A stretch of DNA of 64,000 nucleotides from Mugil cephalus. Its lineage: Eukaryota; Chordata; Actinopteri; Mugiliformes; Mugilidae. The stretch lies in assembly GCF_022458985.1 (NCBI RefSeq), contig NC_061770.1:2171001-2235000 (forward strand), given 5' to 3'. How positions within the stretch are numbered: the stretch's first letter is position 1; every line of letters begins with the position of its first letter. A program made the position numbers and the translations under genes. This document shows positions 19,328 to 32,378 of this stretch, in pieces. The notes beneath the pieces were generated by a model. The model did not search any database. It was not told the origin of the DNA and worked only from the letters and a program-made list of their open reading frames with translations.

Positions 19328-19993
19328 AGGGCAGCTGTGAGGCTGCTGTGCACCCACAGTCAGCCACTATGCATTTCCCTCTGGTCTTAAGGCTGCAGCT
19401 GGGCCAAGCCCTACAGCCAACTGAATTTATATTCACACTGTGGTCTGAGGAGGCTGTCGTGGCAGCACAGAGTCTTGGACTGTAGTTCATTACCAAACCA
19501 CTAGTGTCTGACTCGGAGCACTGGTGTTTGCCTTTGTTGTTCAAACTCCAGATGTGAATGAAGTTACCTTGACGTCCTGCGTCGCTGCAGTCAGTAAGCC
19601 GGCGTCTGCTTACCACCTAATGTGTTGAAGCTGTGTGTCTGGATCAAATGTAAAAGATTTCCCCCCTATTTTGTATAATGCTACTGCCAAGGAATCAAAC
19701 TGTCAGAAAAGAGATTTGACATATTTATGAACCACAGACTAATGAATGGATCACTGCCATCTTTTATACAATAGCTTTTTACATTTTAATCTTTTACAGA
19801 GACACTTGTATATTATTAAGGCACACTTTGTGTACATATGTATGTGTAATATCAGACTCTGTTTAATTTAATGTTGTTTTTAAATGCGGATTTCAATCAA
19901 GCCACAATGGGCAAAGAGAGGCTGTGTATATTTGTGGAGATAAAATAATTCCTGACTTGCTGCAGTGTACCTAGCTTGTAATTCCATTGTGGA

Positions 19994-20031
<38 letters not shown>

Positions 20032-20180
20032 GTGTGTGTATGTATGTGTATGTATGTGTGTTTGGAGCATACAACACAATGAGCCGTTGTTCTTTATATT
20101 TGAATTCTCTTTTTGATACAGAGAGAAATAATTTATTTATGGAAGAAAGAACTATAGAAATAAAGCTATATTGGTTAAAA
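19328..20180 (+). other. brpf3: brpf3 3' UTR
   Basis: Follows the TAG at 19325-19327. It contains a TG/TATG microsatellite. An AATAAA at 20159-20164 is the best polyadenylation signal on this strand. ATTAAA near 20463 is an alternative. Confidence 0.6.
19994..20061 (+). repeat. TG-rich microsatellite
   Basis: GT repeats passing into TATG/TGTA units over about 68 bp, within the inferred brpf3 3' UTR. Confidence 0.95.
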
Positions 20181-20904
20181 TTGACGATTAAATCTTATTT
20201 AAAAGAAATGGAGTGAAATTTTAAGAACACGCAGCCAACATTTTAACAGACAATATCATGTGTCGGGTTTATGTTGATTTTACTCGAGACCAACCACCAC
20301 CACTCACTGCTGACCCCCAGAGGTTCCTATTTATTACCAAGAGGCCCATTTTATAAAATGGAAAGATACACCTTCATAAGCTTGTACTACCTGCATATTT
20401 TACCTGCTCACCAAATATTTTGTCTGTAACCCGTATTTCCTCATTTTGGGAAATAGATCTTCTATTAAACAACTTTTGGGATACTTACCTGTACTTATGT
20501 GTTATGTTTTTCCTAAAATCAAACAGATCATACTTTAATGATTTCTTCTCTGCTTACTGATGAACTCCAGTTAGCACGAGGTCTTCACTTTTTGTTTTAT
20601 TGTAACATTACTGACCAAAGTGACAATCACTGTATGTGTGCATGGTAGCTGTATGCACAGGTATAAAAAGTATTTCTAACCTAATTGCAGCCCACCTGCA
20701 GATTTCAGACCTTTTGGATACTCTTATTTTAAAATGAGGAAAAGTAGATTTTTGTGGCACTTTTTCAACAGATTCTAACGTTTTGATATGACACCGTCCC
20801 ATTAACATATATATAAAAAATAAAAAAATTAATTTCTGAGATGGTGTTTGTACATGTAAGTCCTCAAACTGAAGTCAAAACTATTTCCCTGCACGTCCCC
20901 TCCA
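20181..20904. other. tail-to-tail junction of brpf3 and the nuclear receptor gene
   Basis: AT-rich spacer between convergent genes. It probably holds the 3' UTR of the minus-strand receptor, with AATAAA on the minus strand at 20596-20601 and again at 20330-20335. I looked here on the minus strand for an additional exon that could encode an AF-2 helix and did not find one. Confidence 0.5.
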
Positions 20905-23900
20905 TCAGTGTCCAGGCTGCTGTCTTATCAGTAGGAGGTAGTTGTGACGGAGGGTCCGTAGCTCCGTCAGTCTGCCCAGGAGGCGGCCAAAGCGCTGCGG
21001 GCCTCCTCGTGTAGCTGCAGCCTGGGCCCCGCACACCCTGGACAGCAGGTCCAGGATCAGCTCCTGCATTTTCTCGACACAGCTGGCTGCCTGAAGCGAC
21101 GCCTGGTCTGCAGGTCAGGGACACAGGGAAAGAGACAGGTTCACAACACTGAAACACAGACCTGCTCTGTTCCTATGTGCTCATAGCCACATGGGGACAG
21201 ACACATTGGACTAGAGAAAAGGCAACTGTGTGAAAAAATGTTGCATTAGTGTTGTCTGAGGGGGCCGGTACTGTCAGACTTTGAGCGTAAAAGCAGCAGA
21301 GCCAGCCAGTTCAAGCCCTGATAAAGTCTAAAGTCAGACCTTTGAGTCAATCATTCAGAGATGTCACAACTCGCAGAAGAGCCTCAGATTTGTTGATAAT
21401 GATTGACTGCTGTCTTCACTTAACAGCTGATTGGATCATTTCAGACCAAACTTCCACAAATGGCAGAGCTCAGATTCCTGTTCTAACCTGAGCAGAGCAG
21501 AGCCGTGGCAGTGAGCAGGGCGTACTCGGCCTCCGTCACTCGCAGCGTCGCCATGCTGTGGAAGAAGTTGAGCACCGGTCCGAAGAGGTCATCATTGCTT
21601 CCTGTTCACAACAGTAAATGGGAAATGCCTCGTACATTCACTGAACCATTTTCTTTTTGCAACCTTGTACTATCTGCATACGCATGAACTCACCTGAACT
21701 GATCATCGTCCTGCTGTGGATGTTGTCTTTTGACTCAACATTTCTGAGCCAGTTGTGCGTCGACATACTGAAAAGCTGCAGTGCTGACAAGGAGAGAAAT
21801 AACAGATCTTTTCAAATCGCAATCACAAGTGCATTGTGTGTGTGTGTGTGTGTGTGTAGATGTTGTGAAAGTTTATGTGTGCCAAGTCATTTTCATTCTT
21901 CTCTTAGTGGATTATTCACCTGGACTGGGGCTTGTGGGATTGTGGGAGAACTGCTGAGCTGAGAGCAAGAACATGGCCTCCAGCGAAGAGATGGACAAGA
22001 GAGCGCTCTGGTCTGAGAAATCCAGGAGGTCAAAACCTGAGAGGAGAACATCTGTATTAGTTTTTATCTTTTCAAAACAACTGTTAGAACACTGTTACTG
22101 CTTGCTACACACAATATAGGTGGAACTATGACAAGCAAGCCCTTGATCCTTTAAATTTACCGTCAAATCCCACATAAGGATTTATAAATCAGACAAGTGG
22201 TTTGTCCAACACATACAGCCCAGGAGCAGACTGTTTGATGGAAAGAGAAATCTATAACAATCACATACATTTCTTTACAGGTTCCGCAGGTAACTCTTAA
22301 ACTGTTGATGTCAAAGATCAGAAAGAGATGACACACATTTGAATAGTCTTTTAGAACTAAAGAAGCTATTTGGGTGAGAGGGCAAACATCTCCATGAAAC
22401 CCTACAAGTCAATTTGCCCTGGTTTCAACTTCTTTAGTTTGGATGTACTATGACCTGGATGACTGAAGGGACATGCTGTGTGTGCAAAGATAGAAACACT
22501 TCCACAGTAACAGTAAAGATGTCCAGTGCAAACTAAAGGCAACCTCTTAAAACGAGAACCTAACTGGCGAGCATTGTTGTGGACATTTCTTCACTGCTTC
22601 TCAAAGAGGGCTTAAAGACCTGTTTCAGAGGATGATTCGTCAGCAAATCCACCAAGAAATTACTCAAATGGAACAAATGGAAGGTTATGGAGTGGTAAAA
22701 TCCCAGATTTGGAAAACGCAAGACCGTATTAGATAATGGTAGATAGAAACAGTCAAACATTTTTCAACTGAAAAAAAAAATGCAAAAGCTTAAACAGAGC
22801 CTGCTGGATGATTATGCAAAACGCCTACAGAAGATATGTCAGCTTGAGGGGGCAGTTTCACCACCTGAGGCAGTAGACTGTAAACACTCCGCAAGAAAGA
22901 TAAAATAAAATTAGATTAAAGTAAAATTAAAATAAACAGTGTAATCAAAAAAAAAATACAGAATTAGCATTATGAACTAATATACAGAAGGTAGTTGGCA
23001 AAACAGTGAGGTGATGTGGATGTTTGGCCAGTTGCATAGGTGTTCCTGTAAGAACTGTTAATAACTAACTCCCATCAATAAAACATTCTCCCCCTTTCAC
23101 TCCTGATATCATCAGATATATCATCAGATGTCAGGAGTGAAAGATCTATTTTCTATCTATTTATACAATCTATTTCTTACATGATCTAAGATTATAATGG
23201 TTCTTTGCTTTTTTCTTTCCCTATGTTGCTGTTAATTAATTAAAATAATTATAATATATATTGGTGCATGCTCTACAGTGTGTGCTGTTTGTTATGTCTT
23301 TGCGTGTCTGCTGATTGTGATTGTGTCTATTTCTCGCTGCCCTTTAAAGGGCGTTTTAAATGAACCCTTAAGAAAAGATAAAGTGGTATGAATTGAATGG
23401 AAGTGAACTGAAGCCCTGTAATACAGTGGCAACCTGTCCAGGGTGTACCCCGCCTCTCGCCACCTACTCTGTATGCAGAGTACATGTTCATGCACTCCAC
23501 TGCTAGAAACATAACAATAAGGACATTAAAGTTGTACTGTTATAAGACGCTCTGTGTTTTGGTCATTTGACAAGGTTTATCAACAGGAACAGAAATATAC
23601 AACATTGGTGCACTTAACAGAAGGCAGGACATTTAAAGTAGATATTGTGTAGGGGCTTAGAGTTTATTTAATAGTCTCTGGATCAAAACTCCTAATGAAG
23701 AAAGATTTAAAGGTCTCCTTTTTGAAGAAAGCGGCGAGTAGCTCCTCCCCTTCCTCTCATGAAGTGAAAGCAGCAGTAGATCATGAATTTTGAAGGTGAT
23801 CAACGTTCTTACCTGGCACTGTCCTGGCAAACTGCAGCAGCCTCTGTATGTGCGGCGATAAAACATTGGACAGGCCTTCCCCTTCTTCCTCACACGGCCA

Positions 23901-26900
23901 CTCAAACACCTGACCACAGACAGAAATCAATTAGAGGATGACGTGGAAAACTATTCACCTGCCTTTGGGAGTAGATGAAGTGTTTCCACGCTGTGACCTA
24001 CCCTACAGCTGCTGCTGTCCTGAGCTTGGTACAGTCGATGAGCCTCCACCAACCTGTCCACAATGTACTTCTGTTCTCGGGTTAAACTGGCCGACAGAGC
24101 CTGAAGGAGACAGAGGATAACACTGCTGAGATTAAAAGATTAAAAATATTACTTCCCTGTGGCAAAACTGAGACGGACAGAGCTTTGAGATCAGAATCTG
24201 ACAGCTCTGCACTTTCATACAGTCATGTGAAAATGTAATTCCATCCAAATGAAAGTGGTTTTGTGTTTTTGGCATATTCGGACCTCCAGTCCCTCACAAC
24301 TGTTTCAGAAGACTCAGATCTGGGTTTTGAAAACAGCACATCACAGGAATCAGGAATGAGGTTCATCTCTTGAAAAGCCTGGTCTGCACCAAACATGTCT
24401 ACTGCCTACTGTGGACAGTCTTTAATTTGTCTGTCCTAAGCAAATTATTCCAGAGAGTATGGTCTTTGCCTGTACATTCAGTGATGAATTGGATGTTTGT
24501 TCTAATGTTCAGTTTTTTTGGTACACCGGTCAGATTTGTGCGATCTCTCTCTGAATGGAGAATGGCCACTTTTGCATGACTAGCATATCCACTGAGAAAT
24601 GGATGAAACAGAACAAATCCAGTGTTATAGCATGTCCCCTCAAACATCTTGCAATTGAAAGAATAAAGTGAGAAAACGTCAGCAAGGTAAAAGCGCTTCA
24701 AGTGTGACTTATCTGTAACAGTATATCTACTTTTTCTGAAATAACACAATTTCAAAAAGGATCATGACTTCTTGTCTTTCTCTACTGACCCCAGTCATTT
24801 AAAACTGAAGATGCTACTTGGATGAGTGGTGAAAAATGTTCAAGAGGCAAGTCTAGTTGGCTTTGTTACAGCTTGTTTTTTAGATAGGGTCTGCCATATT
24901 TACTCATCATCTTAGTTTAGCATTTTTACATGCTACTATAGATATTTAGATAATTATTAGTCATTTTAAAGTCACTCTGGTTGAATTGAATAAAGTTTAC
25001 CATAAAAATGCTAGATTTAAAAGAAAAGACAGATCATTTTGTGGAGGTGTTAATGACTGTAATTTGTTTAATTCATAATGATTGATGGGATAATGGATAA
25101 ATCTACCAGAGTCTAGTCGAACGTTTGAATGTCGTAACCCAAGCAGCCAAACAATACTTGCTGAGAGGTTTCAGTCTGGTCTGGTCAGTGGTATGGTAGA
25201 CTAACAGCTCAACGATTCCTTCTGCCTAGAATAATATCACCAGTAGCTAAAAAGCAATCTCTCTCAGGCATGAATCCATTCAAGCAGAGGCAGTCAGTCC
25301 TGCTGTCCAGTACCTGTCCAGGTATCCTGCTGGTAGAGCTGACTCTCCTACTGTCTGTGTTCTCCTCTTCTTCCTGAACTCGGCCTTTACCACCTTTCCT
25401 CAGTCGTTTGGATTGGCACTGCACTTCAGTCAGAAGGCCTGCAGCATATTTTTAGGCATAAATGAGCAATCAAGGTAAATACATTGTGCTTTTTCCATTA
25501 ATCCTTTTCCTGATTGCATTGTTGTTGTTGTTAATAATGTTCATTTTGTGCACTTGAACCAGATGTCACTTACACTCAGCCAGCATTCCCACGGCACGGC
25601 ACTTCCTCAGCCGGCAATCTTGGCACTTCCTCCTCATGTACATGTCCATCTCACATCCACCACCACTCTTGCAGTGATACACTGCCTTCTTAGTCACACT
25701 GCGTCTGAAGAAACCTACAGCCAAAGGTATGACAGAGACCAATGAAACTTAAATAACTAGATAAGAAAGAATTTTAAAACAGAGATCAAAGAGATACCTT
25801 TACATCCCTCGCAGGTAAGAGCATTGTAGTGGTACCCTGATGCTTTATCTCCACACACCACACACAGCTCATCCTGACCTCTGATCTTCCCTCCCGACCC
25901 CGTCCGTGACCTCCGCCCAAGAGGCAGCCCCACGGCTTCGATCCCCTGAACCAATCCTCCACAGTGAGGCTCAGGGCTGGGCTCACAGGGGGGCTCCAGA
26001 CAGTGAGGGTTGTAGTAATATGGAGGGTGGCAGAGCTGTGAGGAGGAAGAGGAAGAGGAGGGGGATGGGGTGGAGGAGGGCGGGGAGCCGTAGAGGGAGA
26101 AGGGCAGATTGGCAGGACTGTACTGTTGTTGGCTGTAGGGGAGCAGCTGGAGGTCAGGGTCCTGCAGGGGATAGCCCAGAGGGTCAGCCAGCATGTCTGA
26201 AAAGGAAGAAGATGAAAGTCTAGACACAGAGCTTGGGGTTTAAAAAATGAATGAGACAACGGGTTACTGCAGACATAAACTATGAATATAAATGTACAAT
26301 AACACTGGACCCTGCAATGCACATTTTTTCAGATCTGATTCAGTTTTCTTTTATAGTCTGGATAGTTCAGCTATTCAGACTAAGAAAGAAGTTACTAGAG
26401 CGAATCTACAGAAATCCCAAACTCAAGTTGTTTGTTCAAAAACAAAATATATGTGACCCATTTTTTCAGGCATAACATTCCCTTGTGCCTCCGAAACAAT
26501 TGTGATTCATCAGAGAAAGGACATCTTCTGAGGGTGTCCTGTGGGGTCTGGCAACACAGTGTTATTAGTCGGGGCCCTTGGGTTGAGGGGAGGGGACTCT
26601 GTGGATCATCCCACACATACTTGATCAGTTTGAGATGTAGTGAATTTGGAGGCCAGCTCAACACCTTGTGCTGTTCTTCATGTTTTTTTTTTTGTTTTTT
26701 TTTTTAGTTGTTCCTAAAGTGTTTGTGTGTGTGTCTGTGTCAGGCTGCATCCTGCTAGGGATGGCTGCTGCCATCAAGGAGTGTCTTTGCTATGGGGTGG
26801 GGGTGTCTGGTCTGGTCTAGATGGATGGTACATGTCTAAGTAACATCCACAGCAGAGCACTGTATTGTCCCAAAATGGTCAATGTTATTCACTCCTCTTA

Positions 26901-29900
26901 TCAGTGGTCATAATGTTATGCCTGATTTGTGTATCTACATTGGAGTGAAAGATAACGAGAGACTGTGTTGCATGATTGTCTTTCCAAGACACTTGACTAT
27001 GCAAGGCAGACCTTAATAGTTCAACATATTTAGGGATAATAATTGTCTATGTCATTGTATGAAGTTGTCATAAATCTTAATTATGACTTTTTAATGAGTT
27101 TAATGGGTCAATGTGGCGTTTTATTGTAAACACAAACTTGACCTTTGTCTTCTGTATTTCAGGTATAGCATACCATCAATGAAAATGTTTCTTATACACT
27201 CTAATCTAAAAAGCAGGAAAAACAATGCGGAGAAACCAATTGCACTTGCATGCCTAAAACATGAATGAACACTTGAAGAAAGATGGTTAACGCGGGACAA
27301 CGTCAATGAGCGTCATAGGAATGTGACTTTGCGTGACTCGTGCGACTTCACCGTTTTTATGGCTCTAGGGGGATACAATAAAAAGCTGAGAGTGAGACCT
27401 TGTGAACTTGTTCAGGCTGCTGAAACAGGATGCAGCTGAGAGCTCCTATTGCCATTTAGGATTTTTGATCCCCCTTTTTCTGGATGCTTCTTCCACTCTG
27501 TAATGGCCGTTCAGTGTTGGGCCGGCCTGAACCACCGGCAGCTTGTGTTTTGCAAGTCCAGTTTCCTCTGAGAAAACATGTGGGACCACTGGCAGGCTCT
27601 TAAAGTACAGCTGGACCCGTCCAGTATGACTGAGACTCCTGTGGGATCTGCTGTGCACTGATTAAACAGAGAGCCCACCCAACTGTCAGGAGTCTTGGGA
27701 CAGCTGGAGATGGGAACTTAAACTGTGAAATATGTTGCACAGAGATGAGATCTGACACTAATATCAGTCTATACAAGGAGGCCATGGTTGTAGCTCTGCA
27801 TTACACTTCAATAAAGTTGGCATCACAGAAGACGAGGAAAAACTGCAAAAATCGTCAAAATCAAAGCAGACAAATGCAATTTCGCACCTTTTAGCTTGAT
27901 ATAGCTTGAGATAACTCCAGTGGTAGTGGATACACTAATGGACAGGCCCCTCAGTCACTGGGACTGTCACAAAGCTCAGAACTAAATCAGGACTAAATTA
28001 TGAATTAACCAGAAATTATGAGACCAGGGCCCCCCAACCTTCTGGGAAACCAGACAATTTTCCCTGACGACAACTTTCTTGTTGGGAGGATCTGCCAGGT
28101 CAGTCAAACAGTTTGCCAAATGGCATGACACCAATTTCATGATATGCTAATTATAGACACACATCCTGATTTTTTCTGCTAAGTAGAATACCTATTTGGA
28201 GCATGTGAGTCATTAGCCATTCTGCTCATGCAGAAAAAAGAAACCCCACTAAGTAATGTTGACTAATTATCATCAGGATTTTGTTTTGACAGTATTAACC
28301 TCTTCCCAGATGTTTCCTCTGCATTGCAGGGAGGTGGCATATTACTTTTGAGCATACGTGTTATTGATTCATTCATAGAAATATGTATTTATCCAAAAAT
28401 GTCGTCATTGTCTTCTGCTCGTTCTACGGTGTTGGGTGTATGTAAATATTCAGGGCTTCATGTCGTTAGCCTAATAGCATAAATGCTTAAGTCATATTTG
28501 AACATTTTTGGAAAACAAGAAGCACATTGGTATTTATATTGATATTGTAACAAGGCAAAAAATGACTTTGGCAATTATGCTGTTAGGCTAATGATATGAT
28601 TCTGGCCCCTGACCTAAGTAGTCTTGTCCAGCTAACCCACCTGTAACAAGAAGGCTATAAAACTGATGAAATTAAAAAAAAAAAAAAAATCTGTATAACG
28701 GATGGTTGAAAATTTGAAAAAATGGGCAATCTAAAATATCCTGTGCTCTTATTTAACTTTTACATTTCTTCCATTATGTTATCAGCTTGCTAAACTGTTA
28801 GCCTCACTGCGCTCAGACTTATTGAACGCCAAGCCTCTTATGACTTTTCGTGTCAACCTCAAGCTTATGAGTTCGATCTGAAGGTTACAGTACTGTAGCC
28901 ATCCTGATGATACACTTTGGGTTACTTTTTCTGCCTTGAAGGCCTACTGATTGTGGAGTTAAAGGCTAGTAGGTGAAAAAGAGAAAAAGAAGAAAGGGAA
29001 GCCAGGCAGTGGTGAGTGAAGCAGATAATGTCAATTAATAACAATATTAATAACTCACTGAATGCTGCTAGTATGTTATTAACTATGACAGAGAAGGAGA
29101 GAACTTCTTCCTCTTGCATCACACTATTTTGTTTGCTGTGTCTTTGCTGGCTAACATTAGTTAGTTTATCTAGCAGAGCAGTACTGATCAAGTCTAGTGT
29201 GGACATTTTTCAGATAGAGCCCGTATAGACTTTATGTTAAGTTCTGGAACTTCCCAGGATGAGTAAATTGATCCTGACATGTGACTACTTCAAAATAAAC
29301 CTGCATTAGGCCACATGTACCTGATATTTTTTTAAGCTTAGATTATTATTATTCCAGGACCAACTCCCAAATGATTACATTTTAGGCAGAATAAATGAAG
29401 CCTAACCCTTAAGGTGTAGTTAATGTCTATTTATCAGTCTCTGGTCTTGACTGACTGACAGATGTCGACCCCACATCACAGAGAGCTGCACTGACAGATG
29501 AGGGTACACGGAGAAAGCTGCTGACTTATTCCAGCTTTCTCTCTCCTCTCTTTCATTCTCTCTCCAGATGTTTCATGTCTTCACCAGACTGTGCCGGCAA
29601 TGGGATGACGAGGAGCGAGGGGGGGTCCTTGCTCTCTTGGCGTGTGACAGAGCTGTGGTCCGCTCTGTTTGTAAACCATTTGAACGCTGTCTAAACACTC
29701 TTCAGCCTCCCTTCCATCCCACGCAACCCAGGGAGCTAAACAACACCAGCAAACTACCCCCTGTAGCGCCCCCTCCCGCCACCCCCTCCTCCTCTAAGCA
29801 GGATGGGAGACAACGGGGACGATCTGTTGATGATACACGTCAGTATAAATAGATCCTATCCTTGGATGCACGCTCAGCCTCCCAGTGTGCTGTGAATGCA

Positions 29901-31236
29901 GTGAGCCGGCTGAGCCTCCTCTACAAGTGGATTTTCCATGTCACCGACTTCTCAAAGGCTCACATTCATGCATCAGCTTTCAGGCTGAATTAGAAGACAG
30001 TGGGTGCACACAGAGGGCAGCCAAAGTACAGTCATCATATCTCACTAATGCATAAACAACCTATTAACTTTCAGCTACTCAATTCACCTTAAATCAAACA
30101 CAAGTTATGATTACACAGAAATGCTAAACGTGCAAATATAATGATGTAATAGAAGGCTTTCAGTCAGCAGACTGACTCCACTGACTGTAAAATAGAACTA
30201 CCTGATGTTTGATAATATACAATATGAGACATTAACACCATAAGTGACTGGCTGAAAGCTGTCAAAGCAAAACACTGCAGTGTGGAGAACTGAGCCAGAG
30301 TACATGTTATTGATAATGACTTCAACTTGTGATCTTGTCATTTAACCCTTTGCACCATCACTGGACCAAATGACCAAGTAAACTAGCACCAAAAGGGCAC
30401 TATAATTCAACAAAAACACAGAGAATGCCACAAAAATGGACTGTCAGTGTGTACAAATACAAGAGAAGACAGAAGATGAACACTTTGGTTGAGACTGGGG
30501 TCACAACAGTGCAGGTTCAGCAGATAATAGCTGCCACTTCTCATCTTAATTTTATTTCCTCAGGTGAAGTAAACTGTAAACTATTTCTATAGTAACTGCT
30601 TCCAGCTAAAAGGGGGGTGGAGAGACTATGTTATTGACTTTGCAAGCACTACAGATGAAATTTAAGTCATTACGCTGAAACAAGCTCTGAGTGAATCAAA
30701 GCAAAACTACCATGCATGCACGGAGAAACGAGATGTGAAAGATCTAACTCTTCATGGTCCGGTCCTAATGACGATTACACAACCTCATTTGAATTCATTT
30801 ACCTCCGACTGAAAATGCAGAAATGGACATGCAAATGAAATGACTTGACACGTTCAAACCACAAATGACACGAACACTAAGTGTTGAATACCAACATGTT
30901 TTTTCCTTCAGCCACATACAAGAGTTGGCTTAAATGCATTGATGCCACAAGTTATAAATTTAGGATAGATAAAGCATCAGAAATGATTCTATAGGGTTCT
31001 AAAAGAGAAATTAAAAAACAAACAAAAAAACAAAAACAAAACAGGAGTCGAAGAGAAAATACAAGAGTTAAGCTTTAGCAAAGAAATTGAAGAAGGGGCC
31101 AAAGAGGAAGCGACAGAAGAGAAGCGTGACTGGACTCACCGTAGTACTGGAGCTGCTCTGTGGAGCAGAAACCGTCCGACGTGGAGAGAAACCCCCCTGC
31201 TGAAAAGCTCATCTCCAAATCAGTCCACTCTCTCAT
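20905..31236 (-). CDS. nr1h5: FXR-type nuclear receptor, most likely NR1H5 (FXR-beta)
   Basis: Ligand-dependent transcription factor; relatives bind bile acids or sterols and dimerise with RXR. Ten in-phase exons on the minus strand: 31140-31236, 25798-26196, 25574-25714, 25314-25438, 24002-24100, 23813-23909, 21920-22036, 21694-21783, 21488-21601 and 20905-21107, 493 aa. The first ATG (31236) directly follows an acceptor AG; an in-frame ATG at 31212 is the alternative. A Ser/Pro-rich N-terminus precedes the DNA-binding domain ([17 protein letters not shown]-box [25 protein letters not shown]). The hinge [14 protein letters not shown] is FXR-like. Ligand-domain helices include [20 protein letters not shown] and [16 protein letters not shown]. 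The frame ends after [17 protein letters not shown] plus nine residues, with no AF-2 motif of the PLLCEIWD type. FXR identity is firm; nr1h5 over nr1h4 rests on divergence and trim33 linkage. Confidence 0.75.
23094..23143. repeat. 50-bp imperfect palindrome
   Basis: Arms CTTTCACTCCTGA and TCAGGAGTGAAAG are perfect reverse complements, enclosing an ATCATCAGATATATCATC core. It lies in the large receptor intron 22037-23812. Confidence 0.8.
23422..23466 (+). repeat. short LINE/SINE-tail-like fragment
   Basis: CCTGTCCAGGGTGTACCCCG followed by CCTCTCGCC is a phrase common in the 3' parts of teleost SINEs and LINEs. Only about 45 bp is recognisable. Confidence 0.4.
24101..25313 (-). other. receptor intron
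   Basis: No repeat or coding feature recognised. Confidence 0.6.
25574..25860 (-). other. nr1h5: nuclear-receptor DNA-binding domain (two C4 zinc fingers)
   Basis: Finger one is at the 3' end of exon 25798-26196 and finger two in exon 25574-25714. Eight zinc-binding cysteines are visible (CVVC, CEGC, CKSGGGC, CQDC). The P-box is the CEGCKG of the NR1 family. The intron splits the Gly codon before FFRR, the usual position in this subfamily. Confidence 0.93.
26467..26924 (-). mobile_element. internally deleted Tc1-like element
   Basis: Ends CAGGCATAACATT and AATGTTATGCCTG are inverted copies. These are the termini of a widespread fish Tc1-like family. Inside, the minus strand retains transposase-like WPPNS and [10 protein letters not shown] (compare the WPPNSPD and IEHLWD motifs) and an SDES-like catalytic box. 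At about 458 bp against roughly 1.5 kb it is a non-autonomous remnant. A T-rich run at 26682-26706 interrupts it. Confidence 0.75.
29568..29852 (+). other. unassigned 94-residue reading frame behind an acceptor-like tract
   Basis: Plus-strand frame starting with ATG immediately after a long pyrimidine tract ending TCTCTCTCCAG, antisense to the host receptor intron. It begins [19 protein letters not shown] and has a Pro/Ser-rich end. Composition is more GC-rich than its surroundings. I recognise no family and see no partner exons. It could be the terminal exon of a nested gene or chance. Confidence 0.2.
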
Positions 31237-32378
31237 CTGGACAGAAAATCCTTTCTCCAGCTAGTAATACAGGCTCTATCTTCACACACACACAATGACA
31301 TAAACACACACGGAGACAATTACTCAGAGGATTCACATAGATATGAAAGAGCTGGGAAGTGCGGACATTCCTCAATCCCCAGGATGCGTCCAGGTCTCTT
31401 AGCTGTCCAGGCTGATATCCCAGCCTATTTTTAAAAAGCAAAGAGGAAGAGCGCAGCTGATGCTCTGTGGCTGATGATGTGCTAGAGGAGGGCTTAAACT
31501 TCCCAGGGGGAAAGACAAAAGGGAAAGTGGGGACACCCAGGAAGGACAGGGACTGTGGTCCAAACAGCTGGACCTGGCTGTGACTTCATAGATCAGAAGA
31601 CAGAGGGGAAGATGGTGACCTTGTTCCCTCATGACAGAGTGAGACACACTCAGCCCTCATAGTGTGTGTGTCTATATGAGTGTATGTAGAGGTTTGTATC
31701 CCAGGGAGCAACAGCTGGACTGTTTTTCAGTTTAATCGGATGATTCTAACTAAACAGCTTTGGAAGTTTTTGGTAGAATTCCTTCATTTTAAACAAACCT
31801 AACTACTATTTTTATTTACTACATGTGCTGTGAATGTCCATGTTTGTTCTCCAGGCTTTGGGAGTGTGTTTACTCTGCCCTTTGTTTACCGCTGTTCTGT
31901 TTGTGCTTCGGTTAATATTGGACAGCAGTCTCCGAGACCTCCGTCTCCCCCACAGACAGCCCAGCGGGCCAGGGCAGAGCGAAAGGAGTCGAAGCCTGAT
32001 CTACCAAGTGGAGGCAGCGATGTGACCCCAACACAGGCCTGTAAATCTCTGAGCAAGGCCATTTGACATGCAGCATGCTTACTGAGGATTAATAGCGTCC
32101 TCCCACCCGCCTATCATCTCTCTCTCTGGCTCATTATGGGAAACAGCACTGACTGGGGGATACCAGAGGGTTACGAGGGAGCCAATCATTCTCAATGAAA
32201 CTGTAGCCTTCACTAGTGTATCACCATTAATCTCTGTGAGAAATGAAACAAGAATTTAGCGGCTAGCTACATGGAGTCTTTCCTCTGAGTAGACTATTCG
32301 TGAAAGTTAACTGAACGGACAAGTCAAATAGTTTCAGTTTGTTTATCAAAACTCTCCAGTGAGTCTTGCTGTAAGACT

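Larger units (their letters stand above)
22037..23812 (-). other. receptor intron
   Basis: AT-rich intron with the palindrome at 23094-23143 and a SINE/LINE-tail-like fragment at 23422-23466. No coding signal. Confidence 0.6.
26197..31139 (-). other. first coding intron of the receptor gene, 4.9 kb
   Basis: Contains a Tc1-derived fragment (26467-26924) and a plus-strand reading frame preceded by an acceptor-like tract (29568-29852). The rest is unremarkable AT-rich DNA with short homopolymer runs. Confidence 0.6.

Noticed and set aside
20905..31236. LXR (nr1h3/nr1h2) identity
   Set aside because: The hinge after the second finger ([14 protein letters not shown]) and the first-finger context [19 protein letters not shown] follow the FXR rather than the LXR pattern.
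31830..32066. 78-codon plus-strand frame upstream of the receptor
   Set aside because: No homology recognised and no supporting splice or promoter signals; likely chance.
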